A DNA stretch of 60,444 bases, taken from contig JAERTF010000139.1 in NCBI GenBank assembly GCA_016845105.1, forward strand, positions 1 to 60,444. Direction: 5' to 3'. Positions 1 to 8,812 of the stretch are shown here, in pieces; the stretch's first letter is position 1, and every line of letters starts with the position of its first letter. The notes under the pieces were generated by a model that was not told the origin of the DNA, searched no databases, and saw nothing but the letters and a program-made list of their open reading frames with translations. The DNA comes from Bacteroidota bacterium. GTDB taxonomy: Bacteria > Bacteroidota > Bacteroidia > Bacteroidales > F082. The position numbers and the translations under genes were made by a program.

Positions 1-28
1 ATACACAGTAAATTATGGAAGTATAGAG

Positions 29-58
29 TTGCTATATTAATGTTTATGGTTATGTTTG
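29..58 (+). promoter_or_regulatory. Bacteroidota-type promoter of the C25 peptidase gene
   Basis: TTG at 29-31 is followed after 19 bp by TATGTTTG at 51-58. This matches the Bacteroidota housekeeping promoter (TTG/TTTG near -33, TAnnTTTG near -7). Transcription would start near 65 and leave a leader of about 125 nt before the chosen ATG at 189. Seen: both boxes and the spacing. Inferred: that they are used. Confidence 0.55.
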
Positions 59-188
59 GCATCCTTTGCCGCAACGAATCTTAAGGTTTGTTTGTCAAGA
101 AGAAGAAGAATATCAACTATATATACATTTAGGTATAATTATCACTTAATTGTTTACAAAACTGATCTCATTAATAAACTTTTCAAAT

Positions 189-3100
189 ATGAAAAAACTC
201 TTTGCCATTTTAGTTAGCACCTCACTATTAGTTATGTTAACCTTTAGTATGGGTAGTACTTTTGCCCAAAACACTGTTATGAAATTCAATAACAACTGGG
301 GAAATCAGGGAATAAGTGTTAAAAAACAAAATAGTAGTAGTGTTACCTTAAATTCTTCCATTACATCCTACAATCTAAATCAAGTTATTGTTGATAATAA
401 TATATTACAAACAATTACCACATCGGGTGTATATTTGCAAAATGACGAGGGTGCGCCAAACATTCCTGGTTTTAGCAATTACATAGCAGTACCACAGGGA
501 GCTTCTGTTACTACGAAAATATTAAGGAAACAAACCGAAAGTGTTGATAATATTGATATATCCCCTGCACCTGTTATCCCTAAAGAGAATGATAATAGCC
601 CTTTAATTTACGAGAAAAATGATAACATTTACTCATCTAACTCAAACTATCCAAATAATATAGTTCAGGTTTCGGAACCCATGAAGATAAGAGGAATGGA
701 TGTTGTTCTTATAGGTGTAAGTCCGTTTCAATATAATCCAGTTACAAAACAGCTATTAATACACCGTGATATAGAAATTGAAATTACGTTTGAAGGTGGT
801 AATGATAAATTTGGTGATGATAGATTAAGAAACCGTTGGTGGGACCCAATAATAAAAGATGCTGTAATAAACCATGCCTCTATTTCAGAACCGATCCAAA
901 ATCAAACTAGTACCAGAGAAATTGGATATGAATATTTAATAATAGTACCCGATGATGCAAATTTTATTTCTTGGGCTGACTCCATTAGAAACTTTCGAGT
1001 TAACCAAGGTATTACAACAAACGTGATAACAACAACCGAAATTGGTGGTAATACAATTTCTGCAATTGAAGATTATGTTAACAATGCATATAACACATGG
1101 GATATTCCACCTGCAGCAGTACTTTTAATGGGTGATTATGGAGATATTGGAAATACTATCATTTCACCTATTTACAATAGCTATTGTGCATCTGATAATA
1201 TTTTTGCAGATGTTGATGGAGACCATATGCCAGATATGATTTTCGCCCGGATGACGGCACAAAATGAAGGGCATTTGGAGACTTTTGTCACCAAAGTACT
1301 TAACTATGAACGAACTCCACCTACCAGCCCTGATTTTTATAACCATCCAATAACTGCACTTGGATGGCAAACCGAAAGATGGTTTCAAATTTGTTCAGAA
1401 ACTGTTGGAGGCTTCTTTAAAAATGTTCATGGAAAAGATCCGGTAAGAATAAATGCTGTTTATGAAGGCAATCCAAATGTCGATCCTTGGTCAAGTGCAC
1501 AAAATACAGGCACAATTATGCAGTATTTTGGACCTGATGGATTGGGCTATATACCGGCAACTCCATCTGAACTTGGAAGTTGGGATGGTGGAACATCGTC
1601 TGATGTAAACAATGCTATTAATAGTGGTGCCTTCATACTGCAACATCGAGATCATGGTAACTCAACCGGTTGGGGTGAGCCATCTTATAATAGTAACTCC
1701 ATAAATGGTCTAACAAACACAGAACTGTCATTTATATTTTCTATTAACTGTTTAACAGGCAAGTATAACAATACTGCGGAATGTTTTGCAGAAAAATTTC
1801 ATCGTTATAAATATAATGGAGAAAATTCTGGCGCCCTCGGCTTAATTGCTGCGTCAGAAGTATCATATTCATTTGTAAACGACACTTACGTTTGGGGAAT
1901 GTATGATAATATGTGGCCAGAATTTATGCCTGATTATGGTTCAAATCCAGAGCCAAGAGGCATACTCCCTGCATTTGGTAATGCAGCAGGCAAGTATTTT
2001 TTACAGCAATCCTCATGGCCATATAACACAGGCAATAAAGAGGTTACATACAATCTGTTTCACCATCATGGTGATGCATTTTCAGTGGTCTACTCTGAAG
2101 TACCACAAGATCTTACAGTTGTTCATAATGAAGAAATTGTTGCTGGTGAAATCAGCTTCACTGTAACGGCAGACGAAGGTTCATTGATTGCTTTATCAGT
2201 AAATAATGAACTACTAGGAACAGCTGAAGGCACAGGTTCTCCTGTAACCATTGATATTGATGCACAATACCCACCAAACAAATTACTTGTTACTGTAACC
2301 AAACAAAATTACTATCGTTACGAATCTTTAGTTGTGATAGTTCCACCCGAAGGTCCATATATCATTTACAATAATGTGGCGATTAATAATACAACAGGTT
2401 TAATGACTACAGGAGAAGCTACTCTTTCCGAGTTGACAGTTAAAAATATAGGTGTAGAACTAGGTGAAAACATTGAAGTAAGCATAAGTACTACAGACCA
2501 GTATATTACACTTTCGGATGACACTGAAAACTATGGCAGCATAGAAGCAGGAGCAACCTCATCAATAGTTGATGGTTTTGCTTGGGATGTAGCCAATAAT
2601 ATCCCCGATTTACACATTGTAAAATTTGATATTGAATCAACTGACGGAAACGATACTTGGTTATCAAAAATGAATATTGTAGCCCATGCTCCCAACCTGA
2701 AAATTGGAGAAATGACATTTAACGATGATCAATTTGGTAATGGTGATGGTCAGCTAGATCCAGGTGAAACTGTTGATGTTATTATCGAAACTTTCAATAA
2801 TGGTTCAAGTGTTGCACCCAACACTATAGGAAGCCTCAGTTGTTACAACTCTTACATTGAAATTACTGATAACCAAACAACAGTTGGAGATATCGGATTC
2901 GAATCAATGATGAATGCGGTATTTACGATAAAAGTAGCGGAAGAAACCCCCATTGGCTCACTCATTGATTTTGAATTTCATGTAATCTCAGGTGAATATG
3001 AAGACGAAAAAGATTTCTTTAAAAAAGCCGGCCTTATTGTTGAGGATTGGGAAACAGGTGATATGACAAAGTACCCATGGCAAACAGGAGGTAGTGATAT

Positions 3101-4502
3101 TTGGGAAATCTCAACCAGTAATCCATATGAAGGAACATATTGTAATAAATCTAGCGAACTTGGTGATCAGCAATCTACATGGATGTCACTAATTTATGAA
3201 TCTGCCATAGATGATAGTATTTCATTTTTTGTTATGGTAAGCTCCGAAGAAGAATATGATTTCTTCAGATTTTACATTGATGGTATACCAAAACTAACTC
3301 TTTCGGGCGAACAGCCATGGCAAAGGGTTTCATTGCCAGTATCTGCCGGAAACCATCTTTATAAATGGCAGTATAGCAAAGATGTGAATCAGAGTTCTGG
3401 TGAAGATTGTGCCAGAGTTGATTATATAATACTTCCTGTTCCTCCAATTACATCTGCATACGCGGGTGAAGATATGGAGTTTTGTGATTTGGATGATATA
3501 ATTTGCGATGGAATGGCTACCAACTGCGAATCGGTTCTTTGGACAACATCTGGCTCGGGAAATTTTTCCAATGATGAGATTTTTAAACCAAATTATATAC
3601 CTAGTGATGAAGATCTTAGTGCCGGTTCGGTGGAGCTTACTTTTACAGGATATGGACCAACAACAACAGTTGTAGATAAAGTTGTATTTACATTTGCCAA
3701 CTCACCAATTATAGATATGGAAAGTAATAGTTCTATTTGTAGTAATGATTATTTTAATATTACTGATGTTACTGTTGAAAACTATAATTCTATTTTATGG
3801 ACAACACTTGGTGATGGAACATTTAATAATGATAATATACTGGATCCGATTTATATGCCAGGAACCAATGATATTGAAAATGGAATTACAACTCTAGTTT
3901 TATCTGCTATGGGTTCAGAGGTTTGTGGTGAGATAACAGAACAATTAGAACTAACAATTAACACAGCCACATCTGCAAATGCAGGATTAGATGCTGATAT
4001 TTGTCCAATGCTTACTTATACTACTTTAGAGGCAACTGCTGATAATTACGACGAATTAGTTTGGACAACAAGTGGAGATGGAAGCTTTGATGATGACAGT
4101 CAGCTTCATACAACATATACACCGGGTGAAAATGACATTCTCACAAAAGAACTAACTCTTACTTTAGATGCATCCAATGGTACATTATGTCCCGAGTCAA
4201 TTGATGAAATGACACTAACATTATTATGTACTGATATATCCAGTATTACTGAATCAGCAAAAATCACACTTTTTCCAAACCCCAACTCAGGGAGTTTTAA
4301 TTTAAAGATTGAAAACAATGTATATGATAATGTTAACATTCTTGTTTACAACTCAATTGGGAAAGTAATATATACTAAGACAGATGTCTTAATTGACAAT
4401 GATTTCAACATGTCATTTGGATTAGATCAAATACCTGGTATCTATACATTAATTTTAGAAGGAGATAAAACCCTACTATCCAAGAAATTTATTGTAAAAT
4501 AG
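189..4502 (+). CDS. Secreted gingipain-like C25 cysteine peptidase with type A T9SS sorting domain
   Basis: A predicted extracellular or surface endopeptidase, 1437 aa from the ATG at 189. That start is preferred over the in-frame ATG at 150 because a clean signal peptide (MKKLFAILVS..., ending at FAQ near residue 27) begins there. Order of parts: signal peptide; propeptide-like region to about 240; C25 catalytic domain about 245-635 with HRDHG (catalytic His about 489) and INCLTG (catalytic Cys about 521), a 32-residue spacing very close to gingipains; an Ig-like domain typical of C25 enzymes; two beta-rich segments; a jelly-roll/MAM-like domain (about 950-1080); three roughly 85-residue repeats each carrying WTT.G.G.F; and a C-terminal sorting domain from about 1359 (FPNPNSG, ending GIYTLIL...KKFIVK). 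The sorting domain argues against PorU, the T9SS sortase of the same peptidase family, which lacks one. Cleavage specificity cannot be read from the sequence. Confidence 0.9.
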   Translation: MKKLFAILVSTSLLVMLTFSMGSTFAQNTVMKFNNNWGNQGISVKKQNSSSVTLNSSITSYNLNQVIVDNNILQTITTSGVYLQNDEGAPNIPGFSNYIAVPQGASVTTKILRKQTESVDNIDISPAPVIPKENDNSPLIYEKNDNIYSSNSNYPNNIVQVSEPMKIRGMDVVLIGVSPFQYNPVTKQLLIHRDIEIEITFEGGNDKFGDDRLRNRWWDPIIKDAVINHASISEPIQNQTSTREIGYEYLIIVPDDANFISWADSIRNFRVNQGITTNVITTTEIGGNTISAIEDYVNNAYNTWDIPPAAVLLMGDYGDIGNTIISPIYNSYCASDNIFADVDGDHMPDMIFARMTAQNEGHLETFVTKVLNYERTPPTSPDFYNHPITALGWQTERWFQICSETVGGFFKNVHGKDPVRINAVYEGNPNVDPWSSAQNTGTIMQYFGPDGLGYIPATPSELGSWDGGTSSDVNNAINSGAFILQHRDHGNSTGWGEPSYNSNSINGLTNTELSFIFSINCLTGKYNNTAECFAEKFHRYKYNGENSGALGLIAASEVSYSFVNDTYVWGMYDNMWPEFMPDYGSNPEPRGILPAFGNAAGKYFLQQSSWPYNTGNKEVTYNLFHHHGDAFSVVYSEVPQDLTVVHNEEIVAGEISFTVTADEGSLIALSVNNELLGTAEGTGSPVTIDIDAQYPPNKLLVTVTKQNYYRYESLVVIVPPEGPYIIYNNVAINNTTGLMTTGEATLSELTVKNIGVELGENIEVSISTTDQYITLSDDTENYGSIEAGATSSIVDGFAWDVANNIPDLHIVKFDIESTDGNDTWLSKMNIVAHAPNLKIGEMTFNDDQFGNGDGQLDPGETVDVIIETFNNGSSVAPNTIGSLSCYNSYIEITDNQTTVGDIGFESMMNAVFTIKVAEETPIGSLIDFEFHVISGEYEDEKDFFKKAGLIVEDWETGDMTKYPWQTGGSDIWEISTSNPYEGTYCNKSSELGDQQSTWMSLIYESAIDDSISFFVMVSSEEEYDFFRFYIDGIPKLTLSGEQPWQRVSLPVSAGNHLYKWQYSKDVNQSSGEDCARVDYIILPVPPITSAYAGEDMEFCDLDDIICDGMATNCESVLWTTSGSGNFSNDEIFKPNYIPSDEDLSAGSVELTFTGYGPTTTVVDKVVFTFANSPIIDMESNSSICSNDYFNITDVTVENYNSILWTTLGDGTFNNDNILDPIYMPGTNDIENGITTLVLSAMGSEVCGEITEQLELTINTATSANAGLDADICPMLTYTTLEATADNYDELVWTTSGDGSFDDDSQLHTTYTPGENDILTKELTLTLDASNGTLCPESIDEMTLTLLCTDISSITESAKITLFPNPNSGSFNLKIENNVYDNVNILVYNSIGKVIYTKTDVLIDNDFNMSFGLDQIPGIYTLILEGDKTLLSKKFIVK
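3460..4230 (+). repeat. Three tandem domains in the C25 peptidase C-terminal region
   Basis: Three consecutive protein modules (about 3460-3700, 3710-3960 and 3970-4230) share a Cys near the start, a WTT.G.G.F core, a Y.PG..D-like turn and a terminal L.L.. strand. They lie between the jelly-roll domain and the sorting domain and probably act as spacers or binding modules. The DNA is diverged, so only the protein pattern repeats. Confidence 0.75.
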
Positions 4503-4554
4503 TGTTTGATTTGAGTTTTTAAATCAAGGCTATAGATATCAAAACATATAGGAG

Positions 4555-4607
4555 CCCACTAAGTATATTTCAAAATTAATTAAGAAATATACTTAGTGGG
4601 TTTTTTT
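4555..4607 (+). terminator. Strong intrinsic terminator after the C25 peptidase gene
   Basis: A perfect 16-bp stem (arms 4555-4570 and 4585-4600, core CCCACTAAGTATATTT) with a 14-nt loop is followed directly by seven T residues at 4601-4607. It insulates argS from the peptidase gene. Confidence 0.92.
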
Positions 4608-4608
4608 C

Positions 4609-4616
4609 TACTTTTG
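4609..4616 (+). promoter_or_regulatory. -7 box of the argS promoter
   Basis: TACTTTTG fits TAnnTTTG and lies just past the terminator T-tract, 24 nt before the argS ATG. I see no convincing -33 box at the expected distance, so this rests on the -7 element and its position. Confidence 0.5.
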
Positions 4617-4640
4617 CATTTCAAAAATTTTCCCAATAAG

Positions 4641-6428
4641 ATGATTGAACAATTAGTATTAGATACATTGCTTAATGCAGTAAAAGAACTTTACAAACAA
4701 GACATTCCATCTAAACTTGCTCAAGTACAAAAAACAAGACCTGAATTTGAAGGTGATCTAACAATTGTTGTATTTCCGCTATTGCGAACATCAAAAAAAG
4801 GACCTGAACAAACAGCAGATGAAATTGGAAATTTCATGGTATCCAACCTAAATGAAGTTACCAGCTTTAATATTATAAAAGGATTTTTAAATCTATCAAT
4901 ATCAAGCAAATATTGGGTTAAGTTTTTCAATGATAACTCAAAGTTATCTACTTTTGGTAAACATCCCAAAAAAAAACTAGCTCCCGTTGTAGTTGAATAT
5001 TCGTCGCCCAATACAAATAAACCATTACATCTAGGACATATAAGAAATAACCTAATTGGTTGGTCAATTGCAGAAATCATAAAAAATAGTGGTCAAGAAG
5101 TTGCAAAAGTTAATTTAGTAAATGACAGAGGCATCCATATTTGCAAATCAATGCTGGCTTGGCAAAAATGGGGAAATGATGTAACTCCAAAAGCATCAAA
5201 TCTTAAGGGCGACAAATTAGTAGGTGATTATTATGTTATTTTCGATAAAAAAAATAAAGAAGAGATAAAAGCTCTCGTAGAAACAGGAATGGAAGAAGAT
5301 GAAGCTTCTACATCAACTGCATTAATGAGAGAAGCCAAGGAAATGCTCAAAAGATGGGAAGATAACGATACAACCATCAGAGAGTTATGGAGTACTATGA
5401 ATCAGTGGGTTTATAACGGCTTTGATTCCACTTATTCACGGATGGGCATTGATTTTGATAAAGTGTACTACGAATCAAGTACATATCTACTCGGTAAAAA
5501 ACTTGTTGATCAAGGGTTAGAATTAGGCGTTTTCTTTAAAAAAGAAGATGGATCGGTTTGGTGTGATCTATCAGATGATGGCTTAGATGAAAAGCTTCTT
5601 CTAAGGGCTGATGGGACATCTGTTTACATGACTCAGGATTTGGGTACTGCCCAATTAAGATACGATGATTATCACCCATCTAAATTAATATATGTTGTTG
5701 GTAATGAACAAAATTATCATTTTGATGTGCTAAAACTAATTTTGAAGAAAATTGGGAAAAGTTGGGCAGATAACATTAGTCACTTAAACTATGGGATGGT
5801 AGAGCTTCCTCATGGTAAAATGAAATCACGTGAAGGAACAGTTGTAGACGCTGATGACTTAATGGACGAAATGTACAAGACTGCAAAACAAACTTCTGAA
5901 GATCTTGGCAAGTTTGATGATTTAAGTATAGAAGAAGCTAGTTCACTTTATAATGTGCTGAGTTTAGGAGCTCTAAAGTATTTCATCCTCAAGGTTGACC
6001 CCAAAAGAACCATGACATTTAATCCAGCTGAATCAATTGATTTTAATGGGAATACAGGACCATTCATCCAATATACTCATGCACGAATTAGATCAATAGT
6101 AAGAAAATCGAAGGCACTTAATTTGGTTTTGGATGATAGCATAAGTCATGACTATGTTTTTGAGACAAAAGAAAAATCTATTCTCAAAATACTTCATGAT
6201 TTCCCTGAAATAACTTTGCAAGCAGCTACATCACTAAGCCCTGCATTGGTTGCCAACTATGCATATGAATTAGCACGCGAATACAACCAGTTTTACCACG
6301 AAGTAATGATACTAAAAGAGATTGATTCGGAAAAAAGAAATTTCAGAATCTCCCTCTCAGAATTCACTGGAAAAACCATTAAATATGCCATGGCACTACT
6401 TGGGATACAAGTACCCGAAAGAATGTAG
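4641..6428 (+). CDS. argS: Arginyl-tRNA synthetase
   Basis: Class I aminoacyl-tRNA synthetase charging tRNA-Arg in the cytoplasm, 595 aa. Visible features are an N-terminal Add1-like region, the HIGH-type motif HLGH (about 130-133) preceded by SSPNTNKPL, the KMSKS-equivalent KMKSR (about 393-397), and a C-terminal DALR anticodon-binding domain (TGPFIQYTHARI..., later YELAREYNQFYHEV). An in-frame ATG at 4596 lies inside the upstream terminator stem and before the -7 box, so the start at 4641 is chosen; length and N-terminus then fit the family. Followed by rlmD after 45 bp. Confidence 0.97.
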   Translation: MIEQLVLDTLLNAVKELYKQDIPSKLAQVQKTRPEFEGDLTIVVFPLLRTSKKGPEQTADEIGNFMVSNLNEVTSFNIIKGFLNLSISSKYWVKFFNDNSKLSTFGKHPKKKLAPVVVEYSSPNTNKPLHLGHIRNNLIGWSIAEIIKNSGQEVAKVNLVNDRGIHICKSMLAWQKWGNDVTPKASNLKGDKLVGDYYVIFDKKNKEEIKALVETGMEEDEASTSTALMREAKEMLKRWEDNDTTIRELWSTMNQWVYNGFDSTYSRMGIDFDKVYYESSTYLLGKKLVDQGLELGVFFKKEDGSVWCDLSDDGLDEKLLLRADGTSVYMTQDLGTAQLRYDDYHPSKLIYVVGNEQNYHFDVLKLILKKIGKSWADNISHLNYGMVELPHGKMKSREGTVVDADDLMDEMYKTAKQTSEDLGKFDDLSIEEASSLYNVLSLGALKYFILKVDPKRTMTFNPAESIDFNGNTGPFIQYTHARIRSIVRKSKALNLVLDDSISHDYVFETKEKSILKILHDFPEITLQAATSLSPALVANYAYELAREYNQFYHEVMILKEIDSEKRNFRISLSEFTGKTIKYAMALLGIQVPERM

Positions 6429-6433
6429 TTTTG
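6426..6433 (+). promoter_or_regulatory. Possible -7 box for rlmD overlapping the argS stop codon
   Basis: TAGTTTTG fits TAnnTTTG and includes the argS stop codon TAG. A TTG lies at 6400-6402, but the 23-bp spacing is long. rlmD could equally be read from the argS transcript. Confidence 0.3.
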
Positions 6434-6473
6434 AGATAATTAAACCATCAATAATAAAAATAAACACAATACA

Positions 6474-7904
6474 ATGGGGCGAAGAAAGAGACCACTACCA
6501 AGCTATGAAAAAGTACTAATTACTGCAGCAGCAGCAGAAGGAAAATGTATTGCCAGAATTGAAGAAAAAGTAATATTTGTACCATTCGCTGCTCCCGGAG
6601 ATATTGTAGATATTCAAGTAGTAAAAAAAAGAAAATCATATCTTGAAGGTAGAATTACCAACTTCCATTCTTATTCGAAACAAAGATTGGAACCAAAATG
6701 TTCCCACTTTGGATTGTGTGGGGGGTGTAAATGGCAACACTTGGGCTATACTGATCAGTTATTAAATAAGCAAAAACAGGTAGTAGATAATTTTGATAGA
6801 ATTGGAAAAATTGATGTCGCTAATTATAAGCCAATTATCGGGAGTGATAACGAATATTATTACCGCAATAAATTGGAATATACTTTTTCTGACAGAAGGT
6901 GGTTAACAAATTTAGATACACCAAAAGAAGATGGTGGCCCACAAGATACAAATGGATTGGGTTTTCATTTACCAGGCATGTTTGACAAAATCCTTGATAT
7001 CGATCATTGTTATCTTCAAAAGGATCCTTCAAATGATATTAGACTTGCCATAAAAGCATTTGCAATTGAGAAAGAATTGGAATTTTACAATGCAAGACAC
7101 CATGAAGGTTTTTTAAGAAATCTCATCATAAGAACTTCCACAACAGGTGAAATAATGGTTATCGTTGTTTTTAAATACGATGACCTTGATGTAGTAGATT
7201 TATTGCATAGCATTGAGAACAGATTTCCAGAGATTACTTCATTAATGTATGTTATTAATGAAAAAAATAACGACACAATTTGGGATTTGGATGTAAAGTT
7301 GTATCGTGGCAAATCTTTTTTACTCGAACATATGAAAAACCCGATCGAAGACTTGGAAGACCTTAAGTTTAAAATTGGACCTGTTTCATTTTACCAGACT
7401 AATCCTGATCAAGCATATAAGCTATATAAAACTGCATACGAATTTGCTGATTTTAAAGGAGATGAACTTGTTTATGATTTGTACACAGGTACCGGAACTA
7501 TTGCTGATTTTATTGCTGGATCAGTTAAAAAAGTGATTGGGATAGAATCAGTTGAGAAGGCGATTGAAGATGCAAAAGAAAATGCCGAATTAAATGAAAT
7601 ATCTAATGTAGAGTTTTTTGCCGGGGATATGGTTAAAATACTAACTCCCGAATTTTTGAGACAAAATGGAAAACCTGATGTTATTATAACTGACCCTCCA
7701 CGCTCAGGAATGCACGAGAAGGTTGTAAAACAGATGTTACTTGCCGAACCTGAAAAGATAGTTTATATAAGTTGTAATCCAGCAACTCAAGCTAGAGATA
7801 TTTCATTGCTGACAGAAAAATATATTGTTGAGTTATCTCAAGCTGTGGATATGTTTCCGCAAACTCATCATGTTGAAAATATAGCTTTACTAGTAAAAAA
7901 ATAA
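6474..7904 (+). CDS. rlmD: 23S rRNA (uracil-5-)-methyltransferase, RlmD/RumA type
   Basis: SAM-dependent m5U methyltransferase of the TrmA/RumA family, 476 aa, expected to modify 23S rRNA. An N-terminal TRAM domain (about 10-65) is followed by a [4Fe-4S] cluster set: Cys76, Cys82 and Cys85 in CSHFGLCGGC and Cys179 in DHCYLQ. The Rossmann methyltransferase part has YDLYTGTGT, the DPPRSGM motif and the catalytic Cys434 in SCNPAT. Family members split between 23S rRNA and tRNA targets; the Fe-S cysteines support the RumA side, but the exact uridine (U1939 or U747 type) cannot be told. Downstream of argS, converging with aroK. Confidence 0.9.
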   Translation: MGRRKRPLPSYEKVLITAAAAEGKCIARIEEKVIFVPFAAPGDIVDIQVVKKRKSYLEGRITNFHSYSKQRLEPKCSHFGLCGGCKWQHLGYTDQLLNKQKQVVDNFDRIGKIDVANYKPIIGSDNEYYYRNKLEYTFSDRRWLTNLDTPKEDGGPQDTNGLGFHLPGMFDKILDIDHCYLQKDPSNDIRLAIKAFAIEKELEFYNARHHEGFLRNLIIRTSTTGEIMVIVVFKYDDLDVVDLLHSIENRFPEITSLMYVINEKNNDTIWDLDVKLYRGKSFLLEHMKNPIEDLEDLKFKIGPVSFYQTNPDQAYKLYKTAYEFADFKGDELVYDLYTGTGTIADFIAGSVKKVIGIESVEKAIEDAKENAELNEISNVEFFAGDMVKILTPEFLRQNGKPDVIITDPPRSGMHEKVVKQMLLAEPEKIVYISCNPATQARDISLLTEKYIVELSQAVDMFPQTHHVENIALLVKK

Positions 7905-7976
7905 ACCACTATGCATTAAAAATACAAAGTTTTGTTGCTCGAATAAAATTCAAAAGATGAATAACGATACTGGTAT

Positions 7977-8034
7977 GAAGCTGGAAGCCAGAAGTAATAT
8001 TTATGAATACTAATATCTTCAGACTTCAATCTTC
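7977..8034. repeat. Imperfect intergenic inverted repeat built on GAAG words
   Basis: The 18-nt arm 7977-7994 (GAAGCTGGAAGCCAGAAG) and the arm 8017-8034 (CTTCAGACTTCAATCTTC) are complementary at about 14 of 18 positions, with a 22-nt AT-rich spacer. It lies between the convergent ends of rlmD and aroK. No T-tract follows, so it is not a standard terminator. Confidence 0.5.
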
Positions 8035-8079
8035 AAGCATATTAATAAAAGTTTATAGAAACTAAAGTAGCTGCAATAA

Positions 8080-8097
8080 TTCCGATGGCTATCGGAA
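8080..8097. repeat. Perfect 7-bp hairpin between rlmD and aroK
   Basis: TTCCGAT and ATCGGAA flank the 4-nt loop GGCT. It could help end either transcript, but no run of T follows on either strand. Confidence 0.4.
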
Positions 8098-8129
8098 GCA
8101 GGGTTTTAACCATTAGCTTGATAATAAAA

Positions 8130-8648
8130 TTATTGTTTTAGACCAAACTCCTTTAATTGTAAGGATAATTTAGTGATGCTTATTGAAAGTGCCGGTATAA
8201 TTATATTGGCTTTTTCATAGTAGTAACTTCTATTTCGAAGCATTGTACGAATAAATAAAAGTAACTCATCGTCTTTCATATTTTTTACCAGTGGGCGCTT
8301 TTGTTTTGATGTCAACAAACGATTCAAAATTGCTTTACTATTCATCTCCAAATAAACGCTAATGCCATTTTTATTCATTTTATCAATAGAGTCTAAATAG
8401 CAAGACATTCCTCCCCCTGTTGATATCACACATCTATTATTGCTAAAAGTGTCAAGTAGTATCTGATGCTCAAGTTTTCTGAACAGGTCTTCACCATATT
8501 TACTAAAAAAAGCATCTATACCTAGCTTATACTTTTTTTCAAATACCTTATCAGTATCAATAAAATCATGCCCTATTTTTGATGCTAACTTCTTACCAGC
8601 TGTACTTTTGCCAACACCCATGAAACCAATTAAATACACATTACTCAT
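8130..8648 (-). CDS. aroK: Shikimate kinase
   Basis: Phosphorylates shikimate with ATP in the aromatic amino acid (chorismate) pathway; cytoplasmic, 172 aa. Residues from the ATG at 8648: P-loop GFMGVGKST (8-16), DTD with Asp33, Arg57 in LFRKLE, and GGG at 78-80, all within one residue of their E. coli AroK positions. A lid arginine is plausible in KRPLVK. An ATG two codons upstream (8654) is possible, but the chosen start puts the beta-strand at the usual distance from the P-loop. Divergent from the LruC gene. Confidence 0.93.
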   Translation of the reverse strand: MSNVYLIGFMGVGKSTAGKKLASKIGHDFIDTDKVFEKKYKLGIDAFFSKYGEDLFRKLEHQILLDTFSNNRCVISTGGGMSCYLDSIDKMNKNGISVYLEMNSKAILNRLLTSKQKRPLVKNMKDDELLLFIRTMLRNRSYYYEKANIIIPALSISITKLSLQLKEFGLKQ

Positions 8649-8671
8649 AAACAAGCATTTGGTAATTCAAA

Positions 8672-8708
8672 AATGAGACAAATTCTCATTAAGGGAATAC
8701 TGTATTCC
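8672..8708. promoter_or_regulatory. Two adjacent inverted repeats in the aroK leader/promoter region
   Basis: AATGAGA (8672-8678) pairs with TCTCATT (8684-8690) around 5 nt. GGAATAC (8694-8700) pairs with GTATTCC (8702-8708) around a single T. The second lies just downstream of the minus-strand -7 box at 8713-8720, about where aroK transcription would begin, so it could be an operator or a leader hairpin. No regulator is identified. Confidence 0.4.
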
Positions 8709-8712
8709 TACA

Positions 8713-8720
8713 CAAAAATA
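8713..8720 (-). promoter_or_regulatory. -7 box of the aroK promoter
   Basis: Read on the minus strand this is TATTTTTG (TAnnTTTG). A TTG lies 16 bp upstream (8739-8737), slightly closer than usual. The leader to the ATG at 8648 would be about 58 nt. Confidence 0.45.
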
Positions 8721-8757
8721 ATATTATTCTGAAATTCAACGCATTAATTATTTTATC

Positions 8758-8765
8758 TATCTTTG
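8758..8765 (+). promoter_or_regulatory. -7 box of the LruC lipoprotein promoter
   Basis: TATCTTTG is an exact TAnnTTTG match, 47 nt before the preferred ATG at 8813. An in-frame ATG at 8768 would sit only 2 nt after the box, which favours the downstream start. No clear -33 box. Confidence 0.5.
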
Positions 8766-8812
8766 GTATGGTCTTTGACATATTAAATACGAAAACTAAT
8801 ACCTACGTACTT

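Noticed and set aside
189-4502. Identification of the C25 peptidase as PorU, the T9SS sortase
   Set aside because: It carries a type A sorting domain and long C-terminal modules, which PorU lacks; it is cargo rather than the sortase.
4596-4640. Upstream in-frame ATG for argS
   Set aside because: It lies inside the terminator stem and before the -7 box, so it would not be in the argS mRNA.
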